From Oscillospiraceae bacterium (lineage in GTDB: Bacteria > Bacillota > Clostridia > Oscillospirales > Ruminococcaceae): a DNA stretch of 32,671 nucleotides. Below are positions 8,037 to 14,914 of the stretch, piece by piece. Location of the stretch: NCBI GenBank assembly GCA_017439985.1, contig JAFSIC010000012.1, forward strand, positions 1 to 32,671. Reading direction: 5' to 3'. The position numbers and the translations under genes were made by a program. The notes under the pieces were generated by a model that was given only the letters and a program-made list of their open reading frames with translations, made no database searches and had not been told where the DNA came from. Position 1 is the first letter of the stretch, and the number at the start of each line of letters is the position of its first letter.

Positions 8037-8303
8037 CTATCTTGGTTCCAATACCAACTTAATGGCGGTGCGCTCTTCGTCTTCAATGGTCACATTCGCG
8101 AATTCCGGTTTGCAAATCAGGTCAATACCGCTGTCAGCCAAATAGCCTCTAGCGATCGCAATGGATTTGATTGCCTGATTGGTTGCTCCCGCTCCGATTG
8201 CCTGTACTTCCACGAACCCTTCTTCCTGAATATAGCCGGCAATCGCACCGGCTACAGAGGCCGGCACTGATTTCGAAGAGACCTTCAGGATATCTGCGTC
8301 CAT
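8037..8303 (-). CDS. spoVS: Stage V sporulation protein S
   Basis: An 88-residue Alba-like protein that follows the SpoVS family along its full length: ILKVSSKSVPASVAGAIAGY, VQAIGAGATNQAIKSIAIARG and the C-terminal EERTAIKLVLEPR. SpoVS binds nucleic acid and affects spore coat assembly, septation and sporulation timing in Bacillus. The ATG at 8303 has a TAGGAGG site 6 bases before it. It lies downstream of the ymdB-like gene, as in the Bacillus rny-ymdB-spoVS neighbourhood, but has its own strong promoter, so it can be expressed independently. Confidence 0.96.
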   Translation of the reverse strand: MDADILKVSSKSVPASVAGAIAGYIQEEGFVEVQAIGAGATNQAIKSIAIARGYLADSGIDLICKPEFANVTIEDEERTAIKLVLEPR

Positions 8304-8359
8304 AAATACCTCCTATTTCGTCACAATAATTAGAAAATTTTGGTTAGCATGTTAGAATT

Positions 8360-8388
8360 AGTATAACACATACTCAGAAGTATTTCAA
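8360..8388 (-). promoter_or_regulatory. Sigma-A type promoter of spoVS
   Basis: Leftward TTGAAA (8383-8388), an exact 17-base spacer and TATACT (8360-8365). Transcription would start near 8353, giving a 50-base leader. It matches the vegetative consensus; I saw no clear SigH-type elements. Confidence 0.72.
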
Positions 8389-8410
8389 GACGGTTTGAAA
8401 TTTTTAGCAG

Positions 8411-9175
8411 TTACTGTCGAATTCTCTGGATATTAGTCGCTTTTCCTGTTTTTTCGTCGATTTCAATCAGACAGCCGCACAGTTCAATATCCTGAGGATC
8501 ATACTCATGACGCACCGGTAGATGATTGATAAAACGACCGATGATCAATTCTTTTTTCACACCCAGCACGGAGTTTTTACCGCCGCACATTCCGGCATCG
8601 GTCATGTAAGCAGTACCTTTCGGCAAAATTCGCTCATCAGCAGTCTGCACATGGGTGTGAGTGCCAACAACAGCAGACACTCTGCCATCCAGATAATGAC
8701 CCATGGCAATTTTTTCTGAGGTGGCTTCTGCATGGAAGTCTACAAAAATCAGCTTGGTGGAGATCCCCTTCAGAACCTCATCCATCTTATCAAAAGGATT
8801 ATCACAAGGCTCCATGTAGGTCTGACCCTGCACGTTGATAACGCAAAGCTGCCAGCGCAGCAAGTCCACCATATACACGCCAACGCCCGGTGCGCTGTGA
8901 TGGTAGTTGATCGGGCGAATCACGCCGGTCTGACGATCCAGTAAATCATACACCTCACGCCGGCGCAGAACATGGTTGCCAGTTGTGATCACATCTGCCC
9001 CGGCAGAAAACAGCATATCCGCGCTGTCCGGTGTAATGCCGTTTCCTTCTGCAGAATTTTCACCATTCACAATACAAACGTCCGCTTTATATTTTCGTTT
9101 CAAATCGGGCAGAGCTTTCTGCAGCACGCGGCAGCCAGCCTCACCGATCACATCTCCCAAGAAAAGTATTTTCAT
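8411..9175 (-). CDS. YmdB-like metallophosphoesterase (TIGR00282 family)
   Basis: A 254-residue calcineurin-like phosphoesterase. The metal-site motifs are in the expected order: LFLGDVIGEAG, IVNGENSAEGNGIT, VITTGNHVL, IFVDFHAEATSEK and VGTHTHVQTADERI. The Bacillus homologue YmdB hydrolyses 2',3'-cyclic nucleotides and influences biofilm and motility gene expression. I chose the ATG at 9175 because MKILFLGDVIG is the conserved start and AAAGG lies about 9 bases upstream; an in-frame GTG at 9196 would add seven residues but has no good site. rny, its usual upstream partner, is absent here. A TGTTATACT sequence at 9216-9224 may be an extended -10 promoter. Confidence 0.93.
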   Translation of the reverse strand: MKILFLGDVIGEAGCRVLQKALPDLKRKYKADVCIVNGENSAEGNGITPDSADMLFSAGADVITTGNHVLRRREVYDLLDRQTGVIRPINYHHSAPGVGVYMVDLLRWQLCVINVQGQTYMEPCDNPFDKMDEVLKGISTKLIFVDFHAEATSEKIAMGHYLDGRVSAVVGTHTHVQTADERILPKGTAYMTDAGMCGGKNSVLGVKKELIIGRFINHLPVRHEYDPQDIELCGCLIEIDEKTGKATNIQRIRQ

Positions 9176-9230
9176 ATTCCCCAGCCTTTCCGGCACAAAG
9201 CATCAAATTTTCTCCAGTATAACATAAAAA

Positions 9231-9258
9231 AGCCTCTGCCGCCATAGCGGCAGAGGCT
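9231..9258 (-). terminator. Terminator after the binding-protein gene
   Basis: AGCCTCTGCCGC pairs with GCGGCAGAGGCT (12 base pairs) around a four-base loop, followed leftward by a T-run. It lies 16 bases past the stop of the substrate-binding protein and separates it from the ymdB-like gene. Confidence 0.9.
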
Positions 9259-9273
9259 TTTCTTCTTCATGGA

Positions 9274-10029
9274 TTACAGAGAATTTGCCATGTGTTTCTC
9301 AACAAATTCTTCTACTTTTCCGCTGTCGATCAATTCCTGCATGATTGGATTGATCTTCTCCAGCAGAGCTTTGTTGTCGATCTCTACGGCGAACGCCACA
9401 CTGTCTTCATACAGATTAAATGGACAAACAGCCAGTTCTGCATTGTCAACGATCAGCATCTGTGCTGCTTTGTTATCCATTACGATGCAGTCGATCTCAC
9501 CGGCTTTCAGCGCATCGGCAGCTTCCTGATATTTCAGGAAGGCTTTGCACTCCGCTGCCTTTTCTGCATAGTTCAGTTCCGCAGTGGAGCCGCTCTGTAC
9601 ACCGATGGTTTTGCTCAGCATGGAAGTTTCGTCAGTGACAGAAGCATCACCTGCTTTGCAAACAACAACCTGTGCGGTCTGCAGATACTCAACAGAGAAG
9701 CTGACAGCATCTTTACGGGATTCGGTCACTGCAATACCTGCAGCTGCAAAGTCAGCAGTGCCTTCGTGCGGTGCAAGGATGGCTTTGTCAAAGTCCATAT
9801 CCACAATGACCAGTTCCAGACCCAGTTGATCTGCGATCTCCTGCGCGATATCAACGTCAACGCCTACGATCTTACCATCTTCTACATATTCGTATGGAGC
9901 GAAGCCTGCCTCTGTGGACATGATCAGTTTACCGCTTTCTACAGTGAACTGTTCATCCGCTTTTTTACCGCAGGCAGTCAAGGACAGCATAGTTGCTGCG
10001 GCCAATAACATGGCCAATACTTTTTTCAT
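9274..10029 (-). CDS. Amino-acid ABC transporter substrate-binding lipoprotein (orphan)
   Basis: A 251-residue family 3 extracellular solute-binding protein. The N-terminus MKKVLAMLLAAATMLSLTAC ends in a lipobox (LTAC), so it should be a lipoprotein at the outer face of the membrane. GFAPYEYVEDGKIVGVDVDI is the classic block around the ligand site, followed by FAAAGIAVTESRKDAVSFS (with the Arg that usually binds the substrate carboxylate) and IGVQSGSTAE. A polar amino acid is the likely ligand but cannot be fixed. No permease or ATPase gene is in the window, so it must work with a transporter encoded elsewhere or act as a sensor domain. It is a single-gene unit with its own promoter, repeats and terminator. 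Confidence 0.92.
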   Translation of the reverse strand: MKKVLAMLLAAATMLSLTACGKKADEQFTVESGKLIMSTEAGFAPYEYVEDGKIVGVDVDIAQEIADQLGLELVIVDMDFDKAILAPHEGTADFAAAGIAVTESRKDAVSFSVEYLQTAQVVVCKAGDASVTDETSMLSKTIGVQSGSTAELNYAEKAAECKAFLKYQEAADALKAGEIDCIVMDNKAAQMLIVDNAELAVCPFNLYEDSVAFAVEIDNKALLEKINPIMQELIDSGKVEEFVEKHMANSL

Positions 10030-10112
10030 GATTTCTTCCTCCTGAATTGAAATACAATGGGAAATACTCTACGGTCATTCCCTTGGTTATTTTATACGGA
10101 ATGCCTATCCTA

Positions 10113-10140
10113 ATTATACCACATATTCCAAATGCAACAA
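10113..10140 (-). promoter_or_regulatory. Promoter of binding-protein gene
   Basis: Leftward TTGTTG (10135-10140), a 16-base spacer and TATAAT (10113-10118) with an extended TGG before it. The leader would be about 77 bases, with AGGAGG before the ATG. The -35 lies exactly in the loop of an inverted repeat (10128-10150). Confidence 0.6.
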
Positions 10141-10214
10141 CATTTTTTGGAGGAAAATACAGAACTTTATCGATTTTTTATAGTTTTAACCAAAAAATGC
10201 ACAAAACATTTTTT
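10128..10214. repeat. Two copies of an AAATG-N6/7-CATTT inverted repeat
   Basis: Copy 1 is at 10128-10150: AAATG (10130-10134), loop CAACAA, CATTT (10141-10145), flanked by CC and GG. Copy 2 is at 10192-10214: AAAAAATG and CATTTTTT, eight base pairs, around a seven-base loop. Read leftward both contain AAAAAATGTT followed by a TTG and CATTT. Copy 1 covers the -35 of the downstream promoter. The centres are about 66 bases apart. This is a possible paired operator. Confidence 0.45.
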
Positions 10215-10278
10215 TGCTATTCTTGAATCTTATTCAGCAGCTTAATGTCCTTATTTTTCCTTATTGAAAATATCCAGT

Positions 10279-11169
10279 TTATTCCTTTAATCCGAATTCA
10301 ACACATAGTTTTTTCATGTCATCCGGCAAAGGACAGTGTACCTCCACAGCTTCATGGGTCACCGGATGCTCAAAACCGACCTTGGCACAGTGCAGTGCCT
10401 GGCGGTTGATTTTTTCCGAAGGCTGACCGTACATCACATCACCGATCAGTGGATAACCGATATGAGACATATGTACACGGATCTGATGAGTACGGCCGGT
10501 TTCCAGCGTAAAATCTACCAAACTATACGCACCGTTGTCAGAAATCACTTTATAATTAGTCACTGCCCGCTGACCGTCCTCTGCAACGATACGGCGCATT
10601 TCTTCTTCCTTTTCTCTGCGGATAGGCAGGTCGATGCGGCCCTCTCGCGGTTCAGGAACACCGCAAACAATAGCACGATACACCTTATGGAAGCCACCGC
10701 CGATGGCCGCAGCAGAAAAACGGGTCTTTCCAATAAGAACCGCACCTGTCGTGTCTCTGTCCAAGCGATTCAGCGGACGATACATCAGCATCTGCCCCAG
10801 TTTATCGCAGTGTGCCGCAAACACATTGGCCAGAGTGTCTGCCGAATGACCGATGGACTGATGGCAGGGCATGAACGGAGGCTTATTATAGACCATGACA
10901 TCGTCATCCTCGTAGCAGATCTCCACATCGCTGTCGTAGCGAATATAATTGTCCAGATTACTGTCACCATCCAGGAAGGTGATACATAAATCGTCGCCCT
11001 CGCTCAACAGGTCAATGGTTCTCGCATGAACGCCATTCAGACGGATACCCTCCGGATAGTGCTTTAATTTTTTAATCGTTCGGGTGGAATACCCGTGTTT
11101 TTTCTTCAGAAACGGCTCGATGGCAAGACCTGCCTCCTCCGCCGTAATGGGATAATGAATCTCTCTCAA
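10279..11169 (-). CDS. RluA-family 23S rRNA/tRNA pseudouridine synthase
   Basis: A 296-residue protein with an S4-like N-terminal RNA-binding region (STRTIKKLKHYPEGIRLNGV) and an RluA catalytic domain. The catalytic Asp is in the motif RPLNRLDRDTTGAVLIGK. Downstream blocks are TLETGRTHQIRVHMSHIGYPLIGD and ALHCAKVGFEHP. Members isomerise uridine to pseudouridine in 23S rRNA or tRNA; the exact site cannot be deduced. The start is TTG at 11169, because AAAGGA stands 8 bases upstream and no ATG fits. It is preceded by the sdaAA terminator and has no clear promoter of its own, so read-through may matter. Confidence 0.92.
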   Translation of the reverse strand: MREIHYPITAEEAGLAIEPFLKKKHGYSTRTIKKLKHYPEGIRLNGVHARTIDLLSEGDDLCITFLDGDSNLDNYIRYDSDVEICYEDDDVMVYNKPPFMPCHQSIGHSADTLANVFAAHCDKLGQMLMYRPLNRLDRDTTGAVLIGKTRFSAAAIGGGFHKVYRAIVCGVPEPREGRIDLPIRREKEEEMRRIVAEDGQRAVTNYKVISDNGAYSLVDFTLETGRTHQIRVHMSHIGYPLIGDVMYGQPSEKINRQALHCAKVGFEHPVTHEAVEVHCPLPDDMKKLCVEFGLKE

Positions 11170-11200
11170 GCTAAGATTCCTTTCGTTCTGTGATGAAAAA

Positions 11201-11222
11201 AGCCCAACCTTTCGATTGGGCT
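11201..11222 (-). terminator. Terminator after sdaAA
   Basis: AGCCCAA pairs with TTGGGCT around an eight-base loop, followed leftward by a T-run (A-run 11196-11201 on the plus strand). It is 11 bases past the sdaAA stop codon. Confidence 0.85.
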
Positions 11223-11232
11223 TTTGAGTTAC

Positions 11233-12147
11233 TTATTTGCACGCGCCGCAGGATGCGCAGTTACCGCTGCAGCCACCGCCGCCGAAGATCTTCTCTTTCA
11301 GTGCGATACCGGTTGGGGTAACAGCGATGCCGCCCAGTGCGGTTTCACGCAGGGTGCTCGGCAGAGCTTTACCAACGCGGAACATTGCGTCAACCACTTC
11401 GTCAAATGGAATGTGGCTGGTGATACCTGCCATCGCCAGATCGCAGCAGAGAATGGCATTGGTAACACCGGAAGCATTACGTTTGGTGCATGGCATTTCT
11501 ACCAGACCTGCTACCGGGTCGCAAACCAGACCCATGACGTTCTTCATAGCAATTGCAGCTGCCTCGAAGCACTGTTCCGGAGAACCACCGCAGAGCTGAG
11601 TGATAGCTGCCGCAGCCATGGAAGCTGCTGCACCGCATTCTGCCTGGCAGCCGCCTTCCGCACCGGAAACGGTTGCGTTTTTGGTGATGATCTGACCAAC
11701 GCCTGCTGCGGTAGCCAGAGCTTTCAGAATATCTTCTTTTTCGGAGTTCAGTTTTTCAGCCACACAGATGAGAGTACCCGGCAGGATACCGCAGGCACCT
11801 GCGGTAGGAGCAGCCACGATCAGACCCATGGAAGCATTGACTTCAGAGCAGGACAGAGCGTAAGCGATACCTTTCTGAGTAGTCAGATCCTGAATACCTT
11901 TACCGGATTTGATGAAGTCCCACATCTGTTTACCGGTACCACCGGTCAGACCACTGATGGAAGTCACTGCGGTTTCCAGACCATCGTGGCAGGCTTTATA
12001 CATAATGTCGTAACGACGCTGAAGCTCATCCATGATAGCCTCTCGGCTCATCTCAGAGATCTCCATTTCGTTTTCAATGACGATATCAGCAATGGATTTG
12101 CCGGAATCGCCGATGAGTGCCAACAGTTCTTTTGCGTTATGATACAT
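11233..12147 (-). CDS. sdaAA: L-serine dehydratase, iron-sulfur-dependent, alpha subunit
   Basis: The alpha subunit of the two-chain [4Fe-4S] serine dehydratase, which deaminates L-serine to pyruvate and ammonia. At 304 residues it is of normal length. Conserved blocks include EVNASMGLIVAAPTAGACGILPG, SGAEGGCQAECGAAASMAAAA, MKNVMGLVCDPVAGLVEMPCTKRNA and the C-terminal region TPTGIALKEKIFG. Cys residues in the ACG, VCDP and PCT motifs are the likely cluster ligands. The chain ends with a short extra cysteine-rich tail, C-x3-C-x2-C-x2-C-K. It follows sdaAB by 21 bases, and the ATG has an AGGAAGGGG site. Confidence 0.96.
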   Translation of the reverse strand: MYHNAKELLALIGDSGKSIADIVIENEMEISEMSREAIMDELQRRYDIMYKACHDGLETAVTSISGLTGGTGKQMWDFIKSGKGIQDLTTQKGIAYALSCSEVNASMGLIVAAPTAGACGILPGTLICVAEKLNSEKEDILKALATAAGVGQIITKNATVSGAEGGCQAECGAAASMAAAAITQLCGGSPEQCFEAAAIAMKNVMGLVCDPVAGLVEMPCTKRNASGVTNAILCCDLAMAGITSHIPFDEVVDAMFRVGKALPSTLRETALGGIAVTPTGIALKEKIFGGGGCSGNCASCGACK

Positions 12148-12168
12148 ACGGATTCCCCTTCCTGCTGA

Positions 12169-12840
12169 TTAAGCGAATTTCTCAACGAGAACGACCTGTT
12201 TGATGTAATCCAGTTCTTCCAGCTCTTCTTTTACGCTGAGCGGAATCGCATGGTCGGTTTCCACCATAGTGGTAGCCATACCCGCTTTTTTCTCACGGGA
12301 GTTGCTCATAGTAACGATGTTCACTTCATTGTGAGCCAGAATGGAAGAAATCTTGCTGATAACGCCCAGACGGTCAATATGAGTAACAATGATGGATGGA
12401 TATTTACCGGAAGATTTTGCTTTGGTGCCGTTGATCTCAACGATCTCTACTTCGCCGCCGCCAACAGAAGAACCGATCATGGAGAATTCTTTGCCGGATT
12501 TGGTTACAACCAGAACCTTAACGGTGTTTGGATGAACATCACCCAGATCATCAGGAATGAAGGTGATCTCCATGCCTTTTTCTCTTGCGATCTCCAGAGA
12601 ATTGCGGATGCGGGCATCGCTGGCATCCATGCCCATCAGACCTGCTACCAGCGCACGGTCAGTACCGTGGCCGCTGAGAGTATGGCTGAAGGAGCCATGA
12701 AGATGGAAGGTTACTTTTTTCACTTCTTCTTTGCCGCAAATCATGTACATCGCTTTGCCGATGCGCTGTGCGCCGGCAGTATGGGAGCTGGATGGACCGA
12801 TCATGACCGGACCAAGAATATCAAACATACTAATATTCAT
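12169..12840 (-). CDS. sdaAB: L-serine dehydratase, iron-sulfur-dependent, beta subunit
   Basis: A 223-residue beta subunit. The N-terminal domain carries the family signature FDILGPVMIGPSSSHTAGAQRIG and later LHGSFSHTLSGHGTDRALVAGLMG. The C-terminal ~75 residues form an ACT domain (SIIVTHIDRLGVISKISSIL), which in this family can bind serine and regulate the enzyme. It is the first gene of a two-gene operon with sdaAA. AGGAGG stands 6 bases before the ATG at 12840. An extended -10 promoter and an imperfect 15-base inverted repeat lie in the leader region. Together the two subunits feed serine into pyruvate fermentation. Confidence 0.96.
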   Translation of the reverse strand: MNISMFDILGPVMIGPSSSHTAGAQRIGKAMYMICGKEEVKKVTFHLHGSFSHTLSGHGTDRALVAGLMGMDASDARIRNSLEIAREKGMEITFIPDDLGDVHPNTVKVLVVTKSGKEFSMIGSSVGGGEVEIVEINGTKAKSSGKYPSIIVTHIDRLGVISKISSILAHNEVNIVTMSNSREKKAGMATTMVETDHAIPLSVKEELEELDYIKQVVLVEKFA

Positions 12841-12886
12841 AGAAACCTCCTGAATTTATGTTAGAATTTCAATTCAAAAACCAGAA

Positions 12887-12901
12887 CTGCTCACTGAACA
12901 G
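12887..12901. repeat. Imperfect inverted repeat in sdaAB leader
   Basis: CTGCTCACTGAACAG reads as seven-base half-sites around a single central base, with six of seven positions matching. It lies about 7 to 21 bases after the predicted transcription start of sdaAB, a usual place for a repressor site. No T-run follows. Confidence 0.35.
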
Positions 12902-12914
12902 CCCGTATAAAATC

Positions 12915-12923
12915 ATTATAGCA
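12915..12923 (-). promoter_or_regulatory. Extended -10 promoter of sdaAB-sdaAA
   Basis: Leftward TGC followed by a perfect TATAAT (12915-12920). The -35 region is poor (near CTACAA), so this would be an extended -10 promoter. The leader is about 68 bases. It lies back to back with the plus-strand GNAT promoter at 12962-12990. Confidence 0.5.
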
Positions 12924-12961
12924 TAAAAGAACGATTTTTGTAGGTCTTAACAAAAATTTCT

Positions 12962-12990
12962 TTTTCATTTTCCGCTCTTTATGGTACAAT
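12962..12990 (+). promoter_or_regulatory. Promoter of GNAT-GNAT-queG unit
   Basis: TTTTCA (12962-12967), a 17-base spacer and TACAAT (12985-12990) with extended TGG. Transcription from about 12997 would just include the AGAGAGG ribosome site at about 13005. This rules out the in-frame ATG at 12989 as the translation start. Confidence 0.55.
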
Positions 12991-13018
12991 GGGAACAGAT
13001 GAAAAGAGAGGTGATCCT

Positions 13019-13522
13019 ATGCTGAGCTTTGTCCCGCTCCGCAGTGCAGATTTTGATCTGTATGCTGACGACTTATTCGCCATTCTCTGGGGCAACATGA
13101 ATGAAATCGCCCCCAGCGGCTGCAGCTATGAAGAAGATTTTGCTGTCTGGTCTGACTATAACCGTACTGTCATCGAATCCGGCGAAAGAAAAACGATTCT
13201 GTTTATCGATGAAGACAGCGACCGCATCGCCGGCTACTTCCAGTATCGCCTGGAGAACAATATTCTTTGGTTTGATGAGATCGAAAGTCTGAAAAATTAT
13301 CAGGGCAAAGGGCTTATTTACCGCCCGCTGCTGAACTGGCTGCTCCCTCAGCTGCCTGACAACATCGACAGTTATCAGGCTTATATCCACAAAGAAAACA
13401 CCCACTCTTCTGCAATTTTGAAAGCCATGGGCGCAGAGCAGATCGGTCAGACGCCAAGCGGCAACTCCCTGCTCTACCACGGCAAACTTACTGATTTGGA
13501 ACGTTGGCTGAAACAAAAGTAA
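13019..13522 (+). CDS. GNAT-fold acetyltransferase, unassigned subfamily
   Basis: A 167-residue protein with weak but recognisable GNAT features: central strands in RIAGYFQYRLENNILWFDEI, then the acetyl-CoA loop region in SLKNYQGKGLIYRPLLNWLL, and a C-terminal KENTHSSAILKAMGAEQIG that matches the usual N-x-x-x-x-x-x-x-x-x-G-F/A end of the fold. The substrate is unknown. The start ATG at 13019 was chosen because the earlier in-frame ATG falls on the predicted -10. AGAGAGG lies 7 bases upstream. The next GNAT gene follows after 15 bases, so they form an operon, probably with the QueG-like gene. The low motif strength leaves room for another fold. Confidence 0.7.
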   Translation: MLSFVPLRSADFDLYADDLFAILWGNMNEIAPSGCSYEEDFAVWSDYNRTVIESGERKTILFIDEDSDRIAGYFQYRLENNILWFDEIESLKNYQGKGLIYRPLLNWLLPQLPDNIDSYQAYIHKENTHSSAILKAMGAEQIGQTPSGNSLLYHGKLTDLERWLKQK

Positions 13523-13537
13523 GAAAGGACGATAAAC

Positions 13538-13975
13538 ATGGAAATCCGCCGCGCAACCGTTGACGATGTTCGTGCTGTGGCTTGGTTGGCCTGTCTGCTT
13601 TGGCCGCATCATACACTGCTTGAAATGGAAGAAGAGATGGAAGGTTTTCTCAACGACACCGATTCTGCGATCTTTCTCGCCGTAGAGGACGGAGCTGCAG
13701 TTGGTTTTGCTCAGGCCGCTTTGCGCCACGATTATGTGGAAGGTGCTGACCACTCCCCCTGTGGCTATTTGGAAGGCATCTATGTTATGGAAGCTTACCG
13801 CAGCCGTGGCTTTGCGACACAGCTGCTGAACGCTTGCGAGAACTGGGCACGGGAACAAAACTGCTTCCAGTTTGCCAGCGACTGCGAGATCTCCAACAAT
13901 GCCAGTCTGATCTTCCATCTGAAGTGCGGCTTCTGTGAAGCCAACCGCATCGTTTGTTTTATCAAGGAATTATAA
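13538..13975 (+). CDS. AAC(6')-like GNAT acetyltransferase
   Basis: A 145-residue GNAT enzyme. Its pattern follows aminoglycoside 6'-N-acetyltransferases of the AAC(6')-I group: LWPHHTLLEMEEEM near residue 25, AVGFAQAALRHDYVEGAD, the SP-x3-LEGIYV strand, the acetyl-CoA loop YRSRGFATQLL, and ASDCEISNNASLIFHLKCGF. These enzymes transfer an acetyl group from acetyl-CoA to the 6'-amine of kanamycin-type drugs. Similarity by motif does not prove drug activity; many chromosomal relatives have other substrates. AGAAAGGA lies 6 to 8 bases before the ATG. It is the second gene of the unit that starts at 13019, with normal base composition and no mobile element nearby. Confidence 0.75.
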   Translation: MEIRRATVDDVRAVAWLACLLWPHHTLLEMEEEMEGFLNDTDSAIFLAVEDGAAVGFAQAALRHDYVEGADHSPCGYLEGIYVMEAYRSRGFATQLLNACENWAREQNCFQFASDCEISNNASLIFHLKCGFCEANRIVCFIKEL

Positions 13976-14000
13976 TTTTCCACGAAACGAGGTGAATCCT

Positions 14001-14822
14001 GTGGACAAACTGAAAATTTCTCAGCTGCTTCGTGAGAATTTCCCTGCTCCTTTTGGCTTCTGTTCCATCGGGACTGCACAGCCGTATCTGAATTGCCGAG
14101 CACTCAGCCGCATTCCACAGGATGCGCGCAGTGTCATTGTGCTGACCTTCCCCTATTACACCGGTGAGCACCCCCAGCGGAACATCTCCCGCTACGCCAT
14201 GATACCGGATTACCATTTGGTTGCCGGAGAATATCTGAAAAAACTTTGTACTCTTCTGAAAGAAGCTTTTCCGCAGCAACAATTTGAAGCCTTTGTGGAC
14301 AATTCTCCGTTGCGTGAGGTTGCCTGCGGACAAGCCGCAGGTTTAGGCGTCATTGGCGACAACGGTCTGCTAATCCACCCAACTTACGGTTCCTATCTCT
14401 TCCTCGGAGAAATTGTCACCGATCTGCTCATCGAACCCGATGTGCCCGTCGGCGAACGCTGTCTGCACTGCGGTGCCTGCCGCAAAGCCTGCCCGCAGGG
14501 CGCCCTGCAGGAAAACGGCTCTGTGGAGCTTTCTCTCTGCCGCTCGCATATTACGCAGAAAAAAGGGGAACTCTCTGATTTTGAGAAAGAACAGATCCGT
14601 GCCGGAGGATTGATTTGGGGCTGCGATATCTGTAACGACGTTTGCCCTATGAACCGAAATCCTCAGCTGACGCCAATTCCGGAATTCCTTGACTCCGTGC
14701 TGCCTGTCATGGATGAGCCGCTGATCCTGGAGCATTTCGACAGCCGCCCCTACAATTATCGTGGCAGGAAAACAATTTTACGTAACTATTCTTTGCTGAA
14801 CGACCAAAATTTCTGCGACTAA
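14001..14822 (+). CDS. QueG-like epoxyqueuosine reductase, short form
   Basis: A 273-residue protein with a DUF1730 domain (RSVIVLTFPYYTGEHPQRNISRYAMIPDYH) followed by a double [4Fe-4S] domain: CLHCGACRKACPQGAL and GCDICNDVCPMN. QueG is a cobalamin and Fe-S enzyme that reduces epoxyqueuosine to queuosine in tRNA. Asp70 in the PDYH motif matches the catalytic Asp region of QueG. It is about 100 residues shorter than E. coli QueG and lacks the C-terminal HEAT-like part, so substrate assignment is less certain. The start is GTG at 14001 behind CGAGGTG, 25 bases after the AAC(6')-like gene. queA, tgt and queH are not in the window. Confidence 0.75.
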   Translation: MDKLKISQLLRENFPAPFGFCSIGTAQPYLNCRALSRIPQDARSVIVLTFPYYTGEHPQRNISRYAMIPDYHLVAGEYLKKLCTLLKEAFPQQQFEAFVDNSPLREVACGQAAGLGVIGDNGLLIHPTYGSYLFLGEIVTDLLIEPDVPVGERCLHCGACRKACPQGALQENGSVELSLCRSHITQKKGELSDFEKEQIRAGGLIWGCDICNDVCPMNRNPQLTPIPEFLDSVLPVMDEPLILEHFDSRPYNYRGRKTILRNYSLLNDQNFCD

Positions 14823-14876
14823 TTTGTGCTTTCGCCTTAGAATTCTGGTAAAATTATATAAAGATTCAAAAAAACT

Positions 14877-14906
14877 ATGGCATTCTTTTGATAGCTGTGG
14901 TACAAT
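14877..14906 (+). promoter_or_regulatory. Promoter of darA-holB-ricT
   Basis: ATGGCA (14877-14882), an 18-base spacer and TACAAT (14901-14906) with an extended TGG just before. Transcription from about 14913 would begin directly at the first leader hairpin, about 95 bases before darA. Confidence 0.5.
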
Positions 14907-14914
14907 GTTATAAA

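Noticed and set aside
12989-13018. Earlier ATG start for the plus-strand GNAT gene
   Set aside because: The ATG overlaps the predicted -10 hexamer TACAAT at 12985-12990 and lacks a ribosome site, while the ATG at 13019 has AGAGAGG.
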